From Ascaphus truei (lineage: Eukaryota; Chordata; Amphibia; Anura; Ascaphidae), in the NCBI GenBank assembly GCA_036426205.1, contig CM071568.1, positions 47,957,248 through 48,021,247 of the forward strand: a stretch of DNA of 64,000 bases, in the 5' to 3' direction. Numbering within the stretch: the stretch's first letter is position 1; each line of letters starts with the position of its first letter. Of the stretch, positions 46,442 through 57,929 are shown piece after piece. The translations under genes were made by a program, and so were the position numbers. Under the pieces are notes generated by a model. The model worked only from the letters and a program-made list of their open reading frames with translations, was not told the origin of the DNA and did no database searches.

Positions 46442-46939
46442 GCCTAAGTGCTTATGGCATCTCCATTTTGCTAAACACCTTCAGACCCTGTTCAAGCACA
46501 GGAGTGGTGTTTGTTGTGTGTGTGTGGCGTGTGTTTTTCTCCATATAGCGGAGGTTATAGCTGCAATTTTTTGGAGGGCGACAACTTTGGGGGACTAAGT
46601 GTGTGTGTGTGTGTCTTACCTTTTCCGGAGTGGGCCCCCGCCTGTAGCATCGTGTCGTCATGGCGACACGGCATCACATCATACTCTGTGGATGAGGGCG
46701 GCCCCTGAGCCTACAGGCGGCAAAAAGGTCAGTCCGCCACACTGTGTGTGTGCGTGTACACCCGGTGCTCAGATAAACCGGGACCCCTATTATGTTGTCA
46801 TATCTTGCAGAAAAATCACTACATTTTCATTAAAATGTGAGCAATTATAGGTCTGTTGCAGTGGATTTTAAGAATTATTTGACAATCTAATATATATTCT
46901 TTGGAATTGGTGACAGCATGATAACCTCATCTAGTGCAT

Positions 46940-47200
46940 GGGTGCGCAAATTTTTTAGGGGGGGATGGGCGCGGCGGTTGCAGAGGCTCCGCGCTCTTCC
47001 CCAAGGCATTTAAATTAAATTCTTGGGGGATCGCATGACGCCTCTGCAACTGAACTTACCGAGGTTCAGCCGGCTTCAGATGCCGCATTGACATGGCAAC
47101 GGGTCACGTGACATCACGGTGTCATTTGATGCTGACAGGAAGGTAAGGGAGAGTGTGAGCACCGGGGGAGGGGAGGCAGGGGGGAGCAGAAGGTTGCGCA
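46940..47200. mobile_element. hAT-type miniature element, 261 bp
   Basis: Internally similar to 9815-10068 and 53286-53586 (GGCGCGGCGGTTGCAGAGGC, ATTTAAATTAAAT). The ends GGGTGCGCAAA and AAGGTTGCGCA are decayed. The flanks TAGTGCAT and CAGTGCAT (46932-46939, 47201-47208) are a one-mismatch 8-bp duplication. Confidence 0.75.
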
Positions 47201-47634
47201 CAGTGCATAGTTACAAAATGGTGTTTAGCGAAGATAAGTACGTTATAGAGTGCTTGCAAGAGCAAGAATTATGGTCCAAACCGCCTACATAAAATGTTTC
47301 CCGGTAAAGGACGGCCGCTAGGAGGACTGAAAAAACGAATTTGTATCAGTCATGTGTGGGAGCAGTTGGTGCAACACGTTATCGATTATGCAATCAGATA
47401 TTGGCGTATCATCTTCAGGCGTGCAAGTCAGCATAAGACATTTTGAACACACACTTTTGAACTAAAACTTTATAGTTATTTTAGCGTTTCAAATTAGATT
47501 ACAACAGCTCAACACATTTACGAGCTATGAAGGGAAAAACGTATATTTCTTGTTTAATAAACCTGACCTATCTCAGTGTACTTGTTGACATAACACAGTG
47601 ACATCAATTTATTTGACATCAGTTGACTTCCAAA

Positions 47635-47892
47635 TGATGTCTGTGTAAAACGGAGCACAACTGCAGCAGGACAAAAACAGATCATCAAAGGGTAACCCAT
47701 AAAAAAATATATATTTATTGAGCTCACATGGACAGTTTAGATGTTTAAAAAAAAAAAAACACCTACACGTGTCGCGCTCCTGCACATTATCACACGTCCA
47801 TGTAAGCTCAAAAAATATATTTTTGATGCGAGTTACCCGTTGACGATCTTCTGTTTTTGTCCTGCTGCAGCTGTGCTCCATTTTACACAGAC
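47635..47892. repeat. Foldback with ~100-bp arms
   Basis: The left arm (about 47635-47740) starts ATGTCTGTGTAAAACGGAGC. The right arm (about 47792-47892) ends GCTCCATTTTACACAGACAT. The arms pair through a shared CTGCAGCAGGACAAAAACAG and the run-in to an AT-rich centre. Because of this symmetry, frames on the two strands encode similar short peptides. No transposase. Confidence 0.88.
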
Positions 47893-47899
47893 ATTGTTT

Positions 47900-49060
47900 G
47901 GACAGTCTCTCTCAACAGATTCTGCACGCCATAAGGAATTGCCAGATTCACTGAGAGGGGTTCAAGGAAGGCAACAGGCAGCAGCTTGATTGTTACACCC
48001 CACCCCCTCCTCCCTCATACATTATCCCTTAATATATGCTGAGGTGAGGTTTAAATATTGTGCCACATGCTGTGGCGAGTACCCCTGCAGAGCATACCAA
48101 ACCTGGACTGTTTATGTGGACTATTGAAGGCATTCCGGACATTATGTGATTTAGCATTTGGAAAGATTCCTTAGTGCACATATAGTGACTGAGCACCATC
48201 TCAACCGTGGACTGTACTATGACATCAGGTGTGTGTGTGTTTGTGTAGCACAATGTAGACACTCACTCTTGACTCCAGGATTAGCACATAAGCCACTGCC
48301 GCCAATAACTCCCAGTGTTTAACAGATTAATACAATATCCTTTAAACTCAGATGTAGCATCAATGACTTACTTTCCTGTAAATAAAATGTAACCACATGC
48401 CTCTTCCATTCCAGAAGCAAAACTTGCAGCACTGGATAATTACGTATTAGCCAGCCACAAGGAAGGCAACAAATATGATTTTGTACTTAAAACCAAAAAA
48501 AAACACGTTACTTTGAGGAACGAAGCTTTTTCCTGATCAAGCCTTTAGTCTGAAATTGCTATTCATAGATTCCTGAAATGCCTACAATTCTTTTTATTCA
48601 GCACCAAGAAACGCAGCAGCTTAATGAATTGAAGCGACACTATATCTTAACAAAGGCAAGATGCATCAGGACACAGGAGGAATTTTCATTTGGTTTATCC
48701 AGGCTTTACTGAGGACAGGCTACACAGTTGGATATATTTAGTGAACACAAACCGGGACACTACATTTTTAGCTTGGATGTGGCAATGGACATGATGACAT
48801 AACTAGCAACAATATTTACTTTTCAAATGCATTTTAAAGTTAAATATTAACACTGCAGAAGAGAAGAACCCTTGTGGATAAAGCACTAGACCCAGTCAAG
48901 ACACCCTCTCCAGATGCACCAAAATACAAATGAGATTGTATGCTTTTTGGGGAAGGAATTAGATGCTGCTGTAGTGTTGTACTATGTATGCATGTGCAGA
49001 CCTTTTTTTAAAGTTCTATTATGCCCGTGTGTCAACATAACTATAATCACAAAAACTAAT
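47900..49060. other. Unassigned intronic stretch
   Basis: No recognisable structure apart from a short TG run near 48230-48245. Confidence 0.5.
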
Positions 49061-49657
49061 AATCATTTTACAAACCTGTCTGAGTAGGTTTAGTGGCTCT
49101 GCATTCTTTAACCCAGGCGCAGCGCACTGCCAAAACAAACATTATACATACCCGGAAAGCGCTTATACCAAGCACAACTGTCGCGCAGCTTGCTACTGCA
49201 AAGCGGGCGACAGTGGAAGCATTTTGCAAACTTGTTTTCTGGTTGCGACAGCGGTCCAATAAAAAAATAAAATAAACAGATTTCAGCCTGCAGCCGTGCG
49301 CGCAGTAGCATGTGCTTGTGCTCTGTGACGTCGCTAATGTGATGTCACAGGTGTGCGCGTGCACCCTGCAGTTGGGCTGTATAATTGCAGCCTAAGGCTT
49401 TGTCCATAGTGAAAGCGAGTGCTACAGCGAAGTTTCCTCTCCGGGGTTGTGTGGACTGTAGGTTTTTGGAAAGCGAGCGAGGGGGTGGGTGCGGTCATGA
49501 CGTGGATGCGTGTCAAGGAAGTGTCATGGATGAGAACATGCCTTCAGCAAATAATAAAATGCATAATGCCATGCGATTTACAGAAGTATTCTGCAAACAC
49601 ATACACACACGTGTGAAAAAGAAAGTACACCCTCTTTGAATTCTATGGTTTTACATA

Positions 49658-49905
49658 CAGTGGCGGCCGCCTTTAGTCTCCTGCGGCCGCCACCGCGGGG
49701 ATTTTAAATATGCGGGTAGATGCGTTTTTTGTTTTTTTAGTTTCGGCGCCGCAGGCGCTTTCATTGTCCAGCGCCATTAGCGCTGAACGGGAGATGCGGC
49801 TGGCACGGCCAAGAGATCCGGCTGGCGGGCGGCCAAGTTCGGCTGTAAAAGCAAACAGCCCCGAACAATTCCGGTGATGTTGGAGGTTTAAGGGGGCCTC
49901 CACAG
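49658..49905. mobile_element. GC-rich insertion inside the Tc1 left flank
   Basis: The ends CAGTGGCGGCC and GGCCTCCACAG are imperfect inverted repeats. The Tc1-family sequence reads TTTTACATA before the insert and resumes ATCATAACAATCATCTGTTC after it. The insert is much richer in GC than its surroundings. No clear target duplication; class unknown. Confidence 0.55.
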
Positions 49906-50068
49906 TGTCTGGATATCATAACAATCATCTGTTCCTTAGCAGGTCTAAAAATTAGGTAAATACAACCTCAGATGAACAACAACACATGACATATTACACT
50001 GTGTCATGATTTATTTAACAAAACTAAAGTCAAAATGGAGAAGCCATGTGTGAAAAACTAAGTATACC

Positions 50069-51086
50069 TTATGATTCAATAGCTTGTAGAACCACCTTTA
50101 GCAGCAATAACTTGAAGTAATCGTTTTCTTGTATGACTTTCAGTCTCTCACATCATTGTGGAGGAATTTTGGCCCACTCTTCTATACAAAGTTTCTTCGG
50201 ATCATTGATGTTTGTGGGCATTTGTTTATGCACAGCCTCTTAAGGTCCAGCCACAGCATTTCAATTGGGTTGAGGTCTGGACTTTGACTGGGCCATTGCA
50301 ACACATTGATTCTTTTCCTTTTCAGACATTCTGTTGTAGATTTGCTGATGTGCTTGGGATCATTGACCTGTTGCATGACCCAATTTCGGCCAAGCTTTAG
50401 CTGTCGGACAGATGGCCTCACATTTGACTCTAGAATACTTTGGTATACAGAGGAGTTCATGGTCGACTCAATGACTGCAAGGTTCCCAGGTCCTGTGGCT
50501 GCAAAACAAGCCCAAATCATCATCTCTCCTCCACCGTGCTTGACAGTTGGTATGAAGTGTTTGTGCTGATATGCTGTGTTTGGTTTTCGCCAAACGTGTC
50601 GCTGTGCATATGGCCAAACATCTCCACTTTGGTCTCGTCTGTCCAAAGGACATTGTTCCAGAAGTCTTGTGGTTTGTTCAGATGCAACTTTGCAAACCTA
50701 AGCCATGCTACCATGTTCTTTTTAGAGAAAAGAGGCTTCTCCTGGCAACCCTTCCAAACAAAGCATACTTGTTCAGTCTTTTTCTAATTGTACTGTCATG
50801 AATTTTAACATGCTAACTGAGGCCTTTAGAGTCTGAGATATAACTCTTGGGTTTTTTGCAATTTCTCTGAGCATTGCACGGTCTGACTTTGGGGTGAATT
50901 TGCTGGGACGTCCACTCCTGGGAAGATTGGCAACTGTCTTGAATGTTCTCCACTTTTGAATAATCTTTCTCACTTTAGAATGATGGACTTTAATTGTTTG
51001 GAAATTGCCTTATAACTCTTCCCAGATTGATTGGCAGGAACAATTGCTTCTCTAAGATCATTGCTGATGTCTTTCCTCCTTGGCAT
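50069..51086 (-). pseudogene. Tc1/mariner transposase, frameshifted
   Basis: Translation starts at the ATG at 51086-51084 (MPRRKDISNDLREAIV) and would end near 50069, giving about 339 codons, the usual length for this family. In order it shows an N-terminal helix-turn-helix DNA-binding part, then the linker RTFKTVANLPRSGRPSKFTP. The first catalytic Asp is in NNVLWTDETKVEMFG, the second in QQVNDPKHISKST, and the Glu in SPDLNPIEMLW. All three members of the DDE triad are therefore present. Breaks lie near 50975 (after SIILK), between 50773 and 50714, and near 50640, so no single frame spans the gene. An early stop near 50180 cuts the C-terminus. The protein would cut and paste the element at TA sites, but this copy cannot make it. 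Confidence 0.9.
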
Positions 51087-51639
51087 TGTGTTAACACACA
51101 TCTGAATGCTCCAGACCAGCAAACTGCTAAAACGTCTGCTTTTATAGAGGTGGTCACACTTGCTGATGATCAATTAATCAATGGTATTTGATTAGCAGCA
51201 CCTGTCTGCTAATTAGCATCTTAATTCCTATGGAATGGGAGTACTTAGTTTTTCACACATAGCTTCTCCATTGTCCATTTTCTTTTCTTGCTGACTTTCT
51301 TTGACATAATATACTATGATCTAGTTCCTTAGTCCTCATATACTTAATATGTTATGTTATTGAGGTTGAGTTGACATAGTTACCTTTTAATAGGGTTTAA
51401 CTATACTTAGGTTCTATGTTACATTTCTTATGGGTTAAAGTTGTCAGCACTCTTGTTAATGTTGTAACCAGGTTTTTTATACCCAAGTTATCACAATGCC
51501 TTGCAATAGCTTTAGCATTAGGGATGTTGTTCATTATCGAAGGATCTGTGGATCCTCTATGTAAACAACAAGTTTGTATCATTAACGGATTACTATTGCT
51601 GCTAGGGTTTCAAACGGCATTGATATGAAGGGGTTAATA

Positions 51640-51870
51640 ATGAATCCGTTTTTCGCGGGCTTTTTAATTTAAATGTTTAGGCTCAGACCACGTCTCCCCA
51701 CTCCAAGACGAAGCGCTGTTCCATAGCGTGAAACGCGTTGAGGGGTGAGGAAGATCGTGGTGTAGCCTTGTGTGTCATGTGCCAATAAAGTTTGTGAAAC
51801 TATCCGGAAGTAGCTTGGATGTTTGTCACGCACAGTGGCGCCGGATCTTCTCTCTTGCCAACTGTATATA
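51640..51870 (+). repeat. Frog-type retroposon tail
   Basis: GACGAAGCGCTGTTCCATAG, then GTGAAACGCGTTGAGGGGTG, then a CCAATAAAGTTTGTGAAAC polyadenylation-like segment. I recognise the form GAAGC...GAAACGCGT...AATAAAG from many amphibian sequences. A related piece seems present near 56570-56640. The element class is not clear to me. Confidence 0.5.
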
Positions 51871-52469
51871 TACATACATACACTATTGTATGTCATGCAT
51901 GAAAACATGCCTTGTTAAAAAAAAAAAAAATTATAAAGTGTGATGCATTGAAATAAGCATTGTACACTACAACATTTTTTTAAATTAATTATATACAAGT
52001 AATGGACATCAGAAATTTCTCTCCATAAATTATCATTGATATTTCTGTCATGGTATGAATTAAAGGTTCACGTTTGTAAACCTTAGAAATCAAATTATCT
52101 ATAGTCGAGTTGTCCATATTCTCACAGCAAGCACAACTCAACTGACAGTCATTTGAACAGTATCCAGGCAGAATAACTTACTACATTTTCATTGGCTGTT
52201 AGCCGCTCACATGACCAGGCTGTCTCGCTGCACTAGCAAACAAGTTTGTCACCTCTGCTTTTGGTATCCTTGTATCTCACGCTCGCGCTCACTAAGGCCA
52301 TGCGCTTTGTAATACACACGTTTGTTTGTAGCGCCAGCTATATAGCTCGCTCCGTATCTTGCACTATGGACGAGGCCTAAGAGATTATGGGGAAACACAG
52401 GGTTGCAGGCTTGTCGGAGACATGCAAAAGTAACCACAAGTAGTATCTTTTTTTTCCCTGTACAAATAA

Positions 52470-53277
52470 CTTGCCAACTTAATTGATACACATTTTGTAA
52501 ATGAACCGATTACATTTCACTCGCTTCCTCTTAAGCATTTTCTTCAGGTCTATGGGGATTGTAAAATACTTATCAATGCTTAGCTCCATTCCTGATCGGT
52601 ATGAACCTGCCACACAATATCATTATGCATCATATTAATTACTTGCACAAGGATGAAAATGAGAAAAGGGAAGCGTAAAAACACTCTCAAAAAAAAGGCA
52701 GGCGTTGCAGAAAGTGAGCGCTCCAAATGACCATATAAAAAACAAAGTGTAGGTATTTTCTAAATTATTAAATGATCAACGTTATTAAAAAGGATGATTT
52801 TTAGTACCTGTTAATATGTAGTACCAAGAGGGACTACAACTCCATCACTGCCCAGGATGTGTGCTGCATTTCCGGCACTGAATGGTTTTGCAATGTGAAA
52901 GGGTTAAAGGGGAGTCCACCAAAACAACAACGGCGCTATTTAACAATACATAAACGTTTTCACAGCTCTAGAGATTGTTAGCCCCCAGGCTCCAACTGAA
53001 AGAACAGCATTTGTTTTGTTATACAAGACAAAATATATTTTCCTGATGCCAAGGACTGGTAGAATCTAAAGCAAGGTCCCAGGGTCAAGGTAAGAAAAGC
53101 AAAGAATTACTGTATGATAAACATGAGTGAGATGGTGCACCAAAGTGAAAGTTGGTCAACTTAAGGCAAGTCTATATCCACACACATGATGGAAGAATGG
53201 AAGATACAGCATATTAGGAGTATAGGAAAAAACAAAAGGATCTATTGTAGTCCAAATGTGACACCCACATTTTGGTC
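52470..53277. other. Unassigned intronic stretch
   Basis: No coding similarity, terminal repeats or tandem arrays seen. Confidence 0.5.
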
Positions 53278-53285
53278 ATCTATGG

Positions 53286-53586
53286 CAGTGGTGCGCAAAC
53301 TGAGAAACACAAGATTTTTAAAGGAGGGGGCACGGCAGTTGCAGAGGCCCTGCGTTCTTCCCCATAGCATTTAAATTAAATGCCGGGGGAAATCGCTAGA
53401 GGCTTCTGCAACCTCAACTTACGGCTGTGTTGACGCGTCGCTATGACAACGCGGCATCAAATGATGTGACGTCACATGACCCGCTGAGTCCTTTGACGCC
53501 AGGAATAGAGGTAAGGGTGCGCGAGCACCAGCGGCAGCAGGCAGGGGGAGTGGGGGCGCGCAGCTGCAAAAGTTTGCGCACCCTTG
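53286..53586. mobile_element. hAT-type miniature element, 301 bp
   Basis: The ends CAGTGGTGCGCAAACT and AGTTTGCGCACCCTTG are near-perfect inverted repeats. The flanks ATCTATGG and CTCTATGG (53278-53285 and 53587-53594) are an 8-bp duplication with one change. It is the best-preserved member of the family also found at 9815 and 46940. Confidence 0.9.
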
Positions 53587-54537
53587 CTCTATGGGACCTT
53601 CATCACACAAACATGCATTTTGTGCAACACACACACTATGATGGTAGATATATCCATCATCTTCAGCCCTTGTTGATCCACTGCTGGGTGAAGGCCTCCC
53701 TAATGACTTCCAGGTACTGCGGTTGCAAGCCTCTTCTCCACATTGTGCTAACACATTTTCTGATATATCCAACGTTATGTAATAAGAACTGTACACTCCA
53801 GCAATTTCGTTGTCAAACATGAGGGAAATCTGCTTTGTATACAACAGATGGCCGCACCAGCTGTGAGTGGTGATTTTGGTGGATAGGAGATACACAGAAC
53901 ATTACACAGACAGTGATAACCAGAGCAGGGGTGGATTAATCCACGCACGTGTGTGAGGGGGAGGTAAGCCGTAAAAGGAAGAAGAGAACTAATGAGTAGT
54001 TTCTTCTGTGAGAACAATGGCAAGGTCAGAAAGAGCTTGGCAGGTTTAGCATGAAGTTGGCTGTGTTAAACAAGCCCAAGGCCGAGAATAATTTTTATGC
54101 ATTCTTGAAGGTATCCTGAACAGAACATTTTTTTTCTCTGTTTGAGTTGTTTGAGAGCAGAGAAATTAAAGATGAAAATTGGTGTGTGCGAATCCATGTG
54201 GAGTAATTGAACGGATGCCTCAAGCCACTATTGTTTTTTTGAATTATTATTATCATTAGCATGCCACCAGTATTGGCACTCGCATCAACCTTTTCACATC
54301 TCCACCTCTATTACAATGAAGCTGCGAAAATATTTTAAAACCTGCCCTGTGAGCTAAATGCTGCTGACACTAATGTTTATTACAGAAGGAAGATGGTTGG
54401 CTGTCGTTTAATAGAAAAGATTATTTTTTTAAATGCAACATTTTTTGTTCTTTTTCCCAGCTGCCTTAAGTTTTCTTTTTCATTCGTCTGGTATCCTCTA
54501 ATAGTTTTTTTAATGTCAAGTTAAAATGGACCTTTTT

Positions 54538-54540
<3 letters not shown>

Positions 54541-54597
<57 letters not shown>
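54541..54597. repeat. (CA)n microsatellite
   Basis: CA run of about 57 bases, which truncates the left end of the adjoining TTAA-flanked element. Confidence 0.95.
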
Positions 54598-54599
<2 letters not shown>

Positions 54600-55048
54600 T
54601 TTTCCCTTTAATATGTGCATCAATACAACCCAGGTAATAATAAGTAATTAGCTAAATTGCCGATCGTTACGCTCTCCTGTGATCGATCGGTTAAAATTCG
54701 GCTCGGGGGTTCACTAAATGACTGTCCGTGCAGCAGAAAAGGATCAAAGCTGCAAAGTTCTGTGGAGAAGATCATGTGACCAGGCAGTCACCTGATACAA
54801 TTGGTGCACTGCTAGAGGGCAGGGCTCAAAAAGGGGTGTACCAGAGCCTGTTCAAGAAGAGGAAGGGGATGTGACTTTGTAAAGGGTTGCTAGAGAAACA
54901 GAAAATGCTTGTTACATTATAATACATTACAAATGTCAGAGTGGTTTTAAAAGGAAAAAAAAAATGCTACAAGTATTTTCTCATAGTACAGAACTGATTG
55001 GTTAAAAAAAACCACACATGTAGGATATTGCTTGGTCTGCAGCTTTAA
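54600..55048. mobile_element. TTAA-flanked miniature element, second full-length-like copy
   Basis: Colinear with 30612-31062 from TTAATATGTGCATCAATA through CTCCTGTGATCGATCGG and ATCATGTGACCAGGCAGTCA to the right end CTGCAGCTTTAA (TTAA at 55045-55048). The left terminal 30 bases are replaced by the CA tract. Confidence 0.7.
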
Positions 55049-55054
55049 GAACTG

Positions 55055-56225
55055 CTTTGTAACTACACCTGTGGAATTGCTCAGATCTCCATCCTTAATC
55101 CGTCCTACTGTTCAGAGATTGGGCCTAAATTTTAAAATCTACCAAAAACATACAAATGTAGCCAGTTATTACAAATCGGGAAAGCACTTACAGCTGAAAT
55201 AACTTTAGCTACATCCCTATACTGCTTTGTACCAGGGATCAAATATATTAGACCAAGGTCTGATAGATGCTCTGGTCACAAATCACACTATATTCCCGAC
55301 TTGTCAGGGATAGAAAAGCTCCTAGCCAGTTCCCTACGTTTTAAAGAATCCACCAAGACCAAAGTCCATCGGGGGCCACAGATGGAGGATCACTGCTTTA
55401 TACAAGACATGAACCATTCTAGAGAAGGTGTTATATGGCTCCATGCTTTCATTTTCAGAGTCCTCTGTGAATATTACTCAACTCTTCACTGCCAGATGGG
55501 CCAGCAATCTGTGACAGTGAAAGAGTCAAGTAAATGTTCTCGACTGTCTCTTTTAGAGCATAAGAAACATTTAACCCATCATAACAAGGACAACAGAGAG
55601 GCCATGTCGAAAAGCTGAAGTCATGTATTAAGAACAGACAAATCCAGGTGTTTAACTGTTTTAATGCAGGACAAGCATGAAAGTTTCTGGTATGCTGCCC
55701 TTAAAGTCCAAGGTGAAGAAACCATTAACAATACTACCTATCAAAAGTGTATTTGAATACCTCTTCCACTCATATGCAGTAAACATTATAATTCTGACAA
55801 TTAATCATGTGGTTAAAGTGCGAGAGGGTCCTGCATTAAATAGTCGTCCCTGCTTCTAATATTGTGGCAGAAACGGTACGGACACAGCCGGGTGTGTTCT
55901 GGCAACAGTGTGTTGCACAAATGTACAGCCCAAGTTCTTAAACCTCATTCTGTAGGTGACCAACCCTATAATATACATACACTAATTTCTTCACAGAAGA
56001 AATTTAAGTCGTTGGACCAAGGTGGTACTCGACTGGATTCCAATAAAATAAAAGATCAAGACAGTGACCAAAAGTAGGATAGGAAGATGAAAGAAGAAAA
56101 TTCATTTGAGCGATGTAGAGAAGAGTGGCTTCCAATCGCAGTACTTGGAAGATCATTGGAGGCGCCTACATTCAGCAGTGGATCAACAAGGGCTGAAGAT
56201 ACACACATTTAAAAAAAAATAATAA
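55055..56225. other. Unassigned intronic stretch
   Basis: Three plus-strand frames of 60-105 codons occur at 55301-56077 with no family resemblance and no splice logic. I see no repeat structure. Confidence 0.45.
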
Positions 56226-56229
56226 ATCG

Positions 56230-56420
56230 CTAGGCTTTTCAAATGGCGCGCGTTCCCATGACAACGTGATGTCCCAGAGTCAAGTTGCCATGACAACAGG
56301 AATCCTTTTGGCGCCATTGTTATGACAATGTGATGTCACGTACCGTCCAGTTGTCATGGCAACTGGGCGTCATGTGATGCTACATAGCATCTCGTCATGT
56401 CAACATGGCACCATGCAGCC
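56230..56420. repeat. Imperfect internally repeated block
   Basis: Variants of CCATGACAACGTGATGTC recur four to five times in both orientations (56260, 56285, 56318, 56352, 56395), interspersed with GCGCC patches. It resembles the interior of the hAT miniatures (which hold CGTGACATCACGGTGTCAT-like words). May be a rearranged fragment of one. Confidence 0.45.
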
Positions 56421-56945
56421 TGTTGTCGGGATTTGCAGGGGGGATGCTGGGAGATGCCGCCGCCCGGAGATTACTCAGATACACCCATAGCCCGGAGATA
56501 CGTGGCTGAAACCCGTTGTCTATGGGTCAAACCCGGAGTGGCTTCAACATTGTTTATTACCCCCCCCTGATGAAGCCGGAACAGTGCCTGTGAAAATCAT
56601 AGTGTCGCCTACATTGTACCACGCCTCGAATTCTCTCCCCCGCGGTGACGTCACCTGCCTCATACACTACAACGCCAATGAGAGCCATAGCTGACAACTA
56701 CAAATGTTAGCTGGATGAGGCGGCTGGAAGCACACAAGTGACACTTACATGCTAATTATTATTCGCTTGCAATACCATTTCTTTTTAAAATATTACTAAT
56801 AAAAACTGTAACACACTATGCTTGGTTGCTCTGTGTTGCGCTTTTTGTTCTAGATACACACACCACCCACAAAGTTTGCAGCGCACACAGCCAGAGGAAC
56901 TTGCCTAGGGGCAACTGAAACTAAATATTAAAAAAAAAAAAAGGT

Positions 56946-57028
56946 GTAAAATTCAGGCACTTAAAGTACTTGAAAAAAAATGTACAAAATTGTAATTTAT
57001 TTAAAGTCCTTTAAGTGCCTGAATTTTT
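56946..57028. repeat. Hairpin with ~25-bp arms
   Basis: AATTCAGGCACTTAAAGTAC (from 56951) is mirrored by GTCCTTTAAGTGCCTGAATT (to 57025), with an AT-rich spacer and A-tracts just outside both arms. Confidence 0.8.
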
Positions 57029-57060
57029 CACAAAAAAAAAAAAAGGATAAATAGATAGAT

Positions 57061-57063
<3 letters not shown>

Positions 57064-57128
<65 letters not shown>

Positions 57129-57252
57129 CACACACACTGATACACACACACACACACACACTCTGATACACACACACACACACACACACACANNNNNNNN
57201 NNNNNNNNNNNNNNNNNCACTGATACACACACACACACTGACACACCCACTG

Positions 57253-57311
<59 letters not shown>

Positions 57312-57312
57312 G
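57064..57312. repeat. Compound CA microsatellite containing an assembly gap
   Basis: CA runs are broken by TGATACAC units. Positions 57193-57217 are 25 undetermined bases, so the true length is unknown. Valine/cysteine-rich minus-strand frames here are translations of the repeat. Confidence 0.97.
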
Positions 57313-57531
57313 TGTGGATATAATTAGCAGTCTCTTAGGGATCATGGAATAACCTTTAGCACGAATATTATTGCAGAACTGTAAGAGTCAGCTGCCTGAA
57401 GTGAATTATGAGGGATTTTGTGGACTCCCGGTATAGCCTTCAGGGAACACCTGTGGTGTCTGTGCTCCAGTGTGAGAACCCAATATATAAGAACCTAATT
57501 AGAAGAATATACAGAAATGCACGCTCTGAAC

Positions 57532-57928
57532 TTAAAGCAGCAGTTCCCCGACAGTCTTTTTAAAGCAATCTTTATTTCCAGGATGAGAAGCAGGGGTCCC
57601 CAGTTCAGCTCCTGGGACCCCCTGCTTCCATCCTGTTGAAGAGGGAATCCAATAGATAGATAGACCCTCTGCTTCCCAAGATATATACCTCAGAAGGATA
57701 TGCCGGGTAGCAGCTCTGGCTGAGCTAGCTGTGGTTCTTGTAATTGCGGCCTCAAAGCTCTTGCGTTCTGCGGCTCGTGACATCATCCCTTGCGGCTTCC
57801 TACTGGCCCGCATCACCAGGACCATTAAATGACACCAAGATACCGGCACTCCCTTCGGTGTAAAGTTTCACAGGAAGCCCCCGGAGCTGAAATTAATGGG
57901 GTTCAGCTCCTCAGCCCCAATGCTTTAA
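57532..57928. mobile_element. TTAA-flanked miniature element, 397 bp
   Basis: The left end TTAAAGCAGCAGTTCC (57532) and the right end CCCAATGCTTTAA (57916-57928) are short imperfect inverted repeats with TTAA at the outer edges. The interior holds a hairpin, CAGGGGTCCCCAGTTCAGCT and its near complement 25 bases on. The interior is different from the 30612 family. Confidence 0.55.
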
Positions 57929-57929
57929 T

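Larger units (their letters stand above)
49608..51290 (-). mobile_element. Tc1-like element, right end truncated
   Basis: The left part begins GTGTGAAAAAGAAAGTACAC and carries an inner inverted repeat. GGAGAAGCCATGTGTGAAAA (from about 50037) is mirrored near 51255-51275 by TTTTTCACACATAGCTTCTCC. The outer sequence present on the left (49608-50020) has no partner on the right, so that end is lost. A separate GC-rich insertion sits at 49658-49905. The transposase gene occupies the middle on the minus strand. Confidence 0.82.
49396..52377. mobile_element. Possible 3-kb PIF/Harbinger-like composite
   Basis: GGCTTTGTCCATAGTG at the left and CACTATGGACGAGGCC at the right are inverted repeats, each with TAA outside (49393-49395 and 52378-52380). 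If they are the two ends of one element, it contains the Tc1 copy as a nested insertion. They could instead belong to two separate truncated copies. The interior outside Tc1 has no recognised transposase. Confidence 0.35.

Noticed and set aside
47609..47989. Similar peptides on opposite strands, suggesting paired genes
   Set aside because: The similarity comes from a DNA foldback, not from two genes.
49673..49903. Minus-strand frame starting with Met in GC-rich sequence as sdc2 exon 1
   Set aside because: No hydrophobic signal peptide, and the segment is an insertion within a Tc1 copy.
53419..53895. 158-codon minus-strand frame
   Set aside because: Half of it is the hAT miniature at 53286-53586; no domain and no splice context.
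57011..57310. Cys/Val-rich frames on the minus strand
   Set aside because: They translate the CA microsatellite and the N gap.
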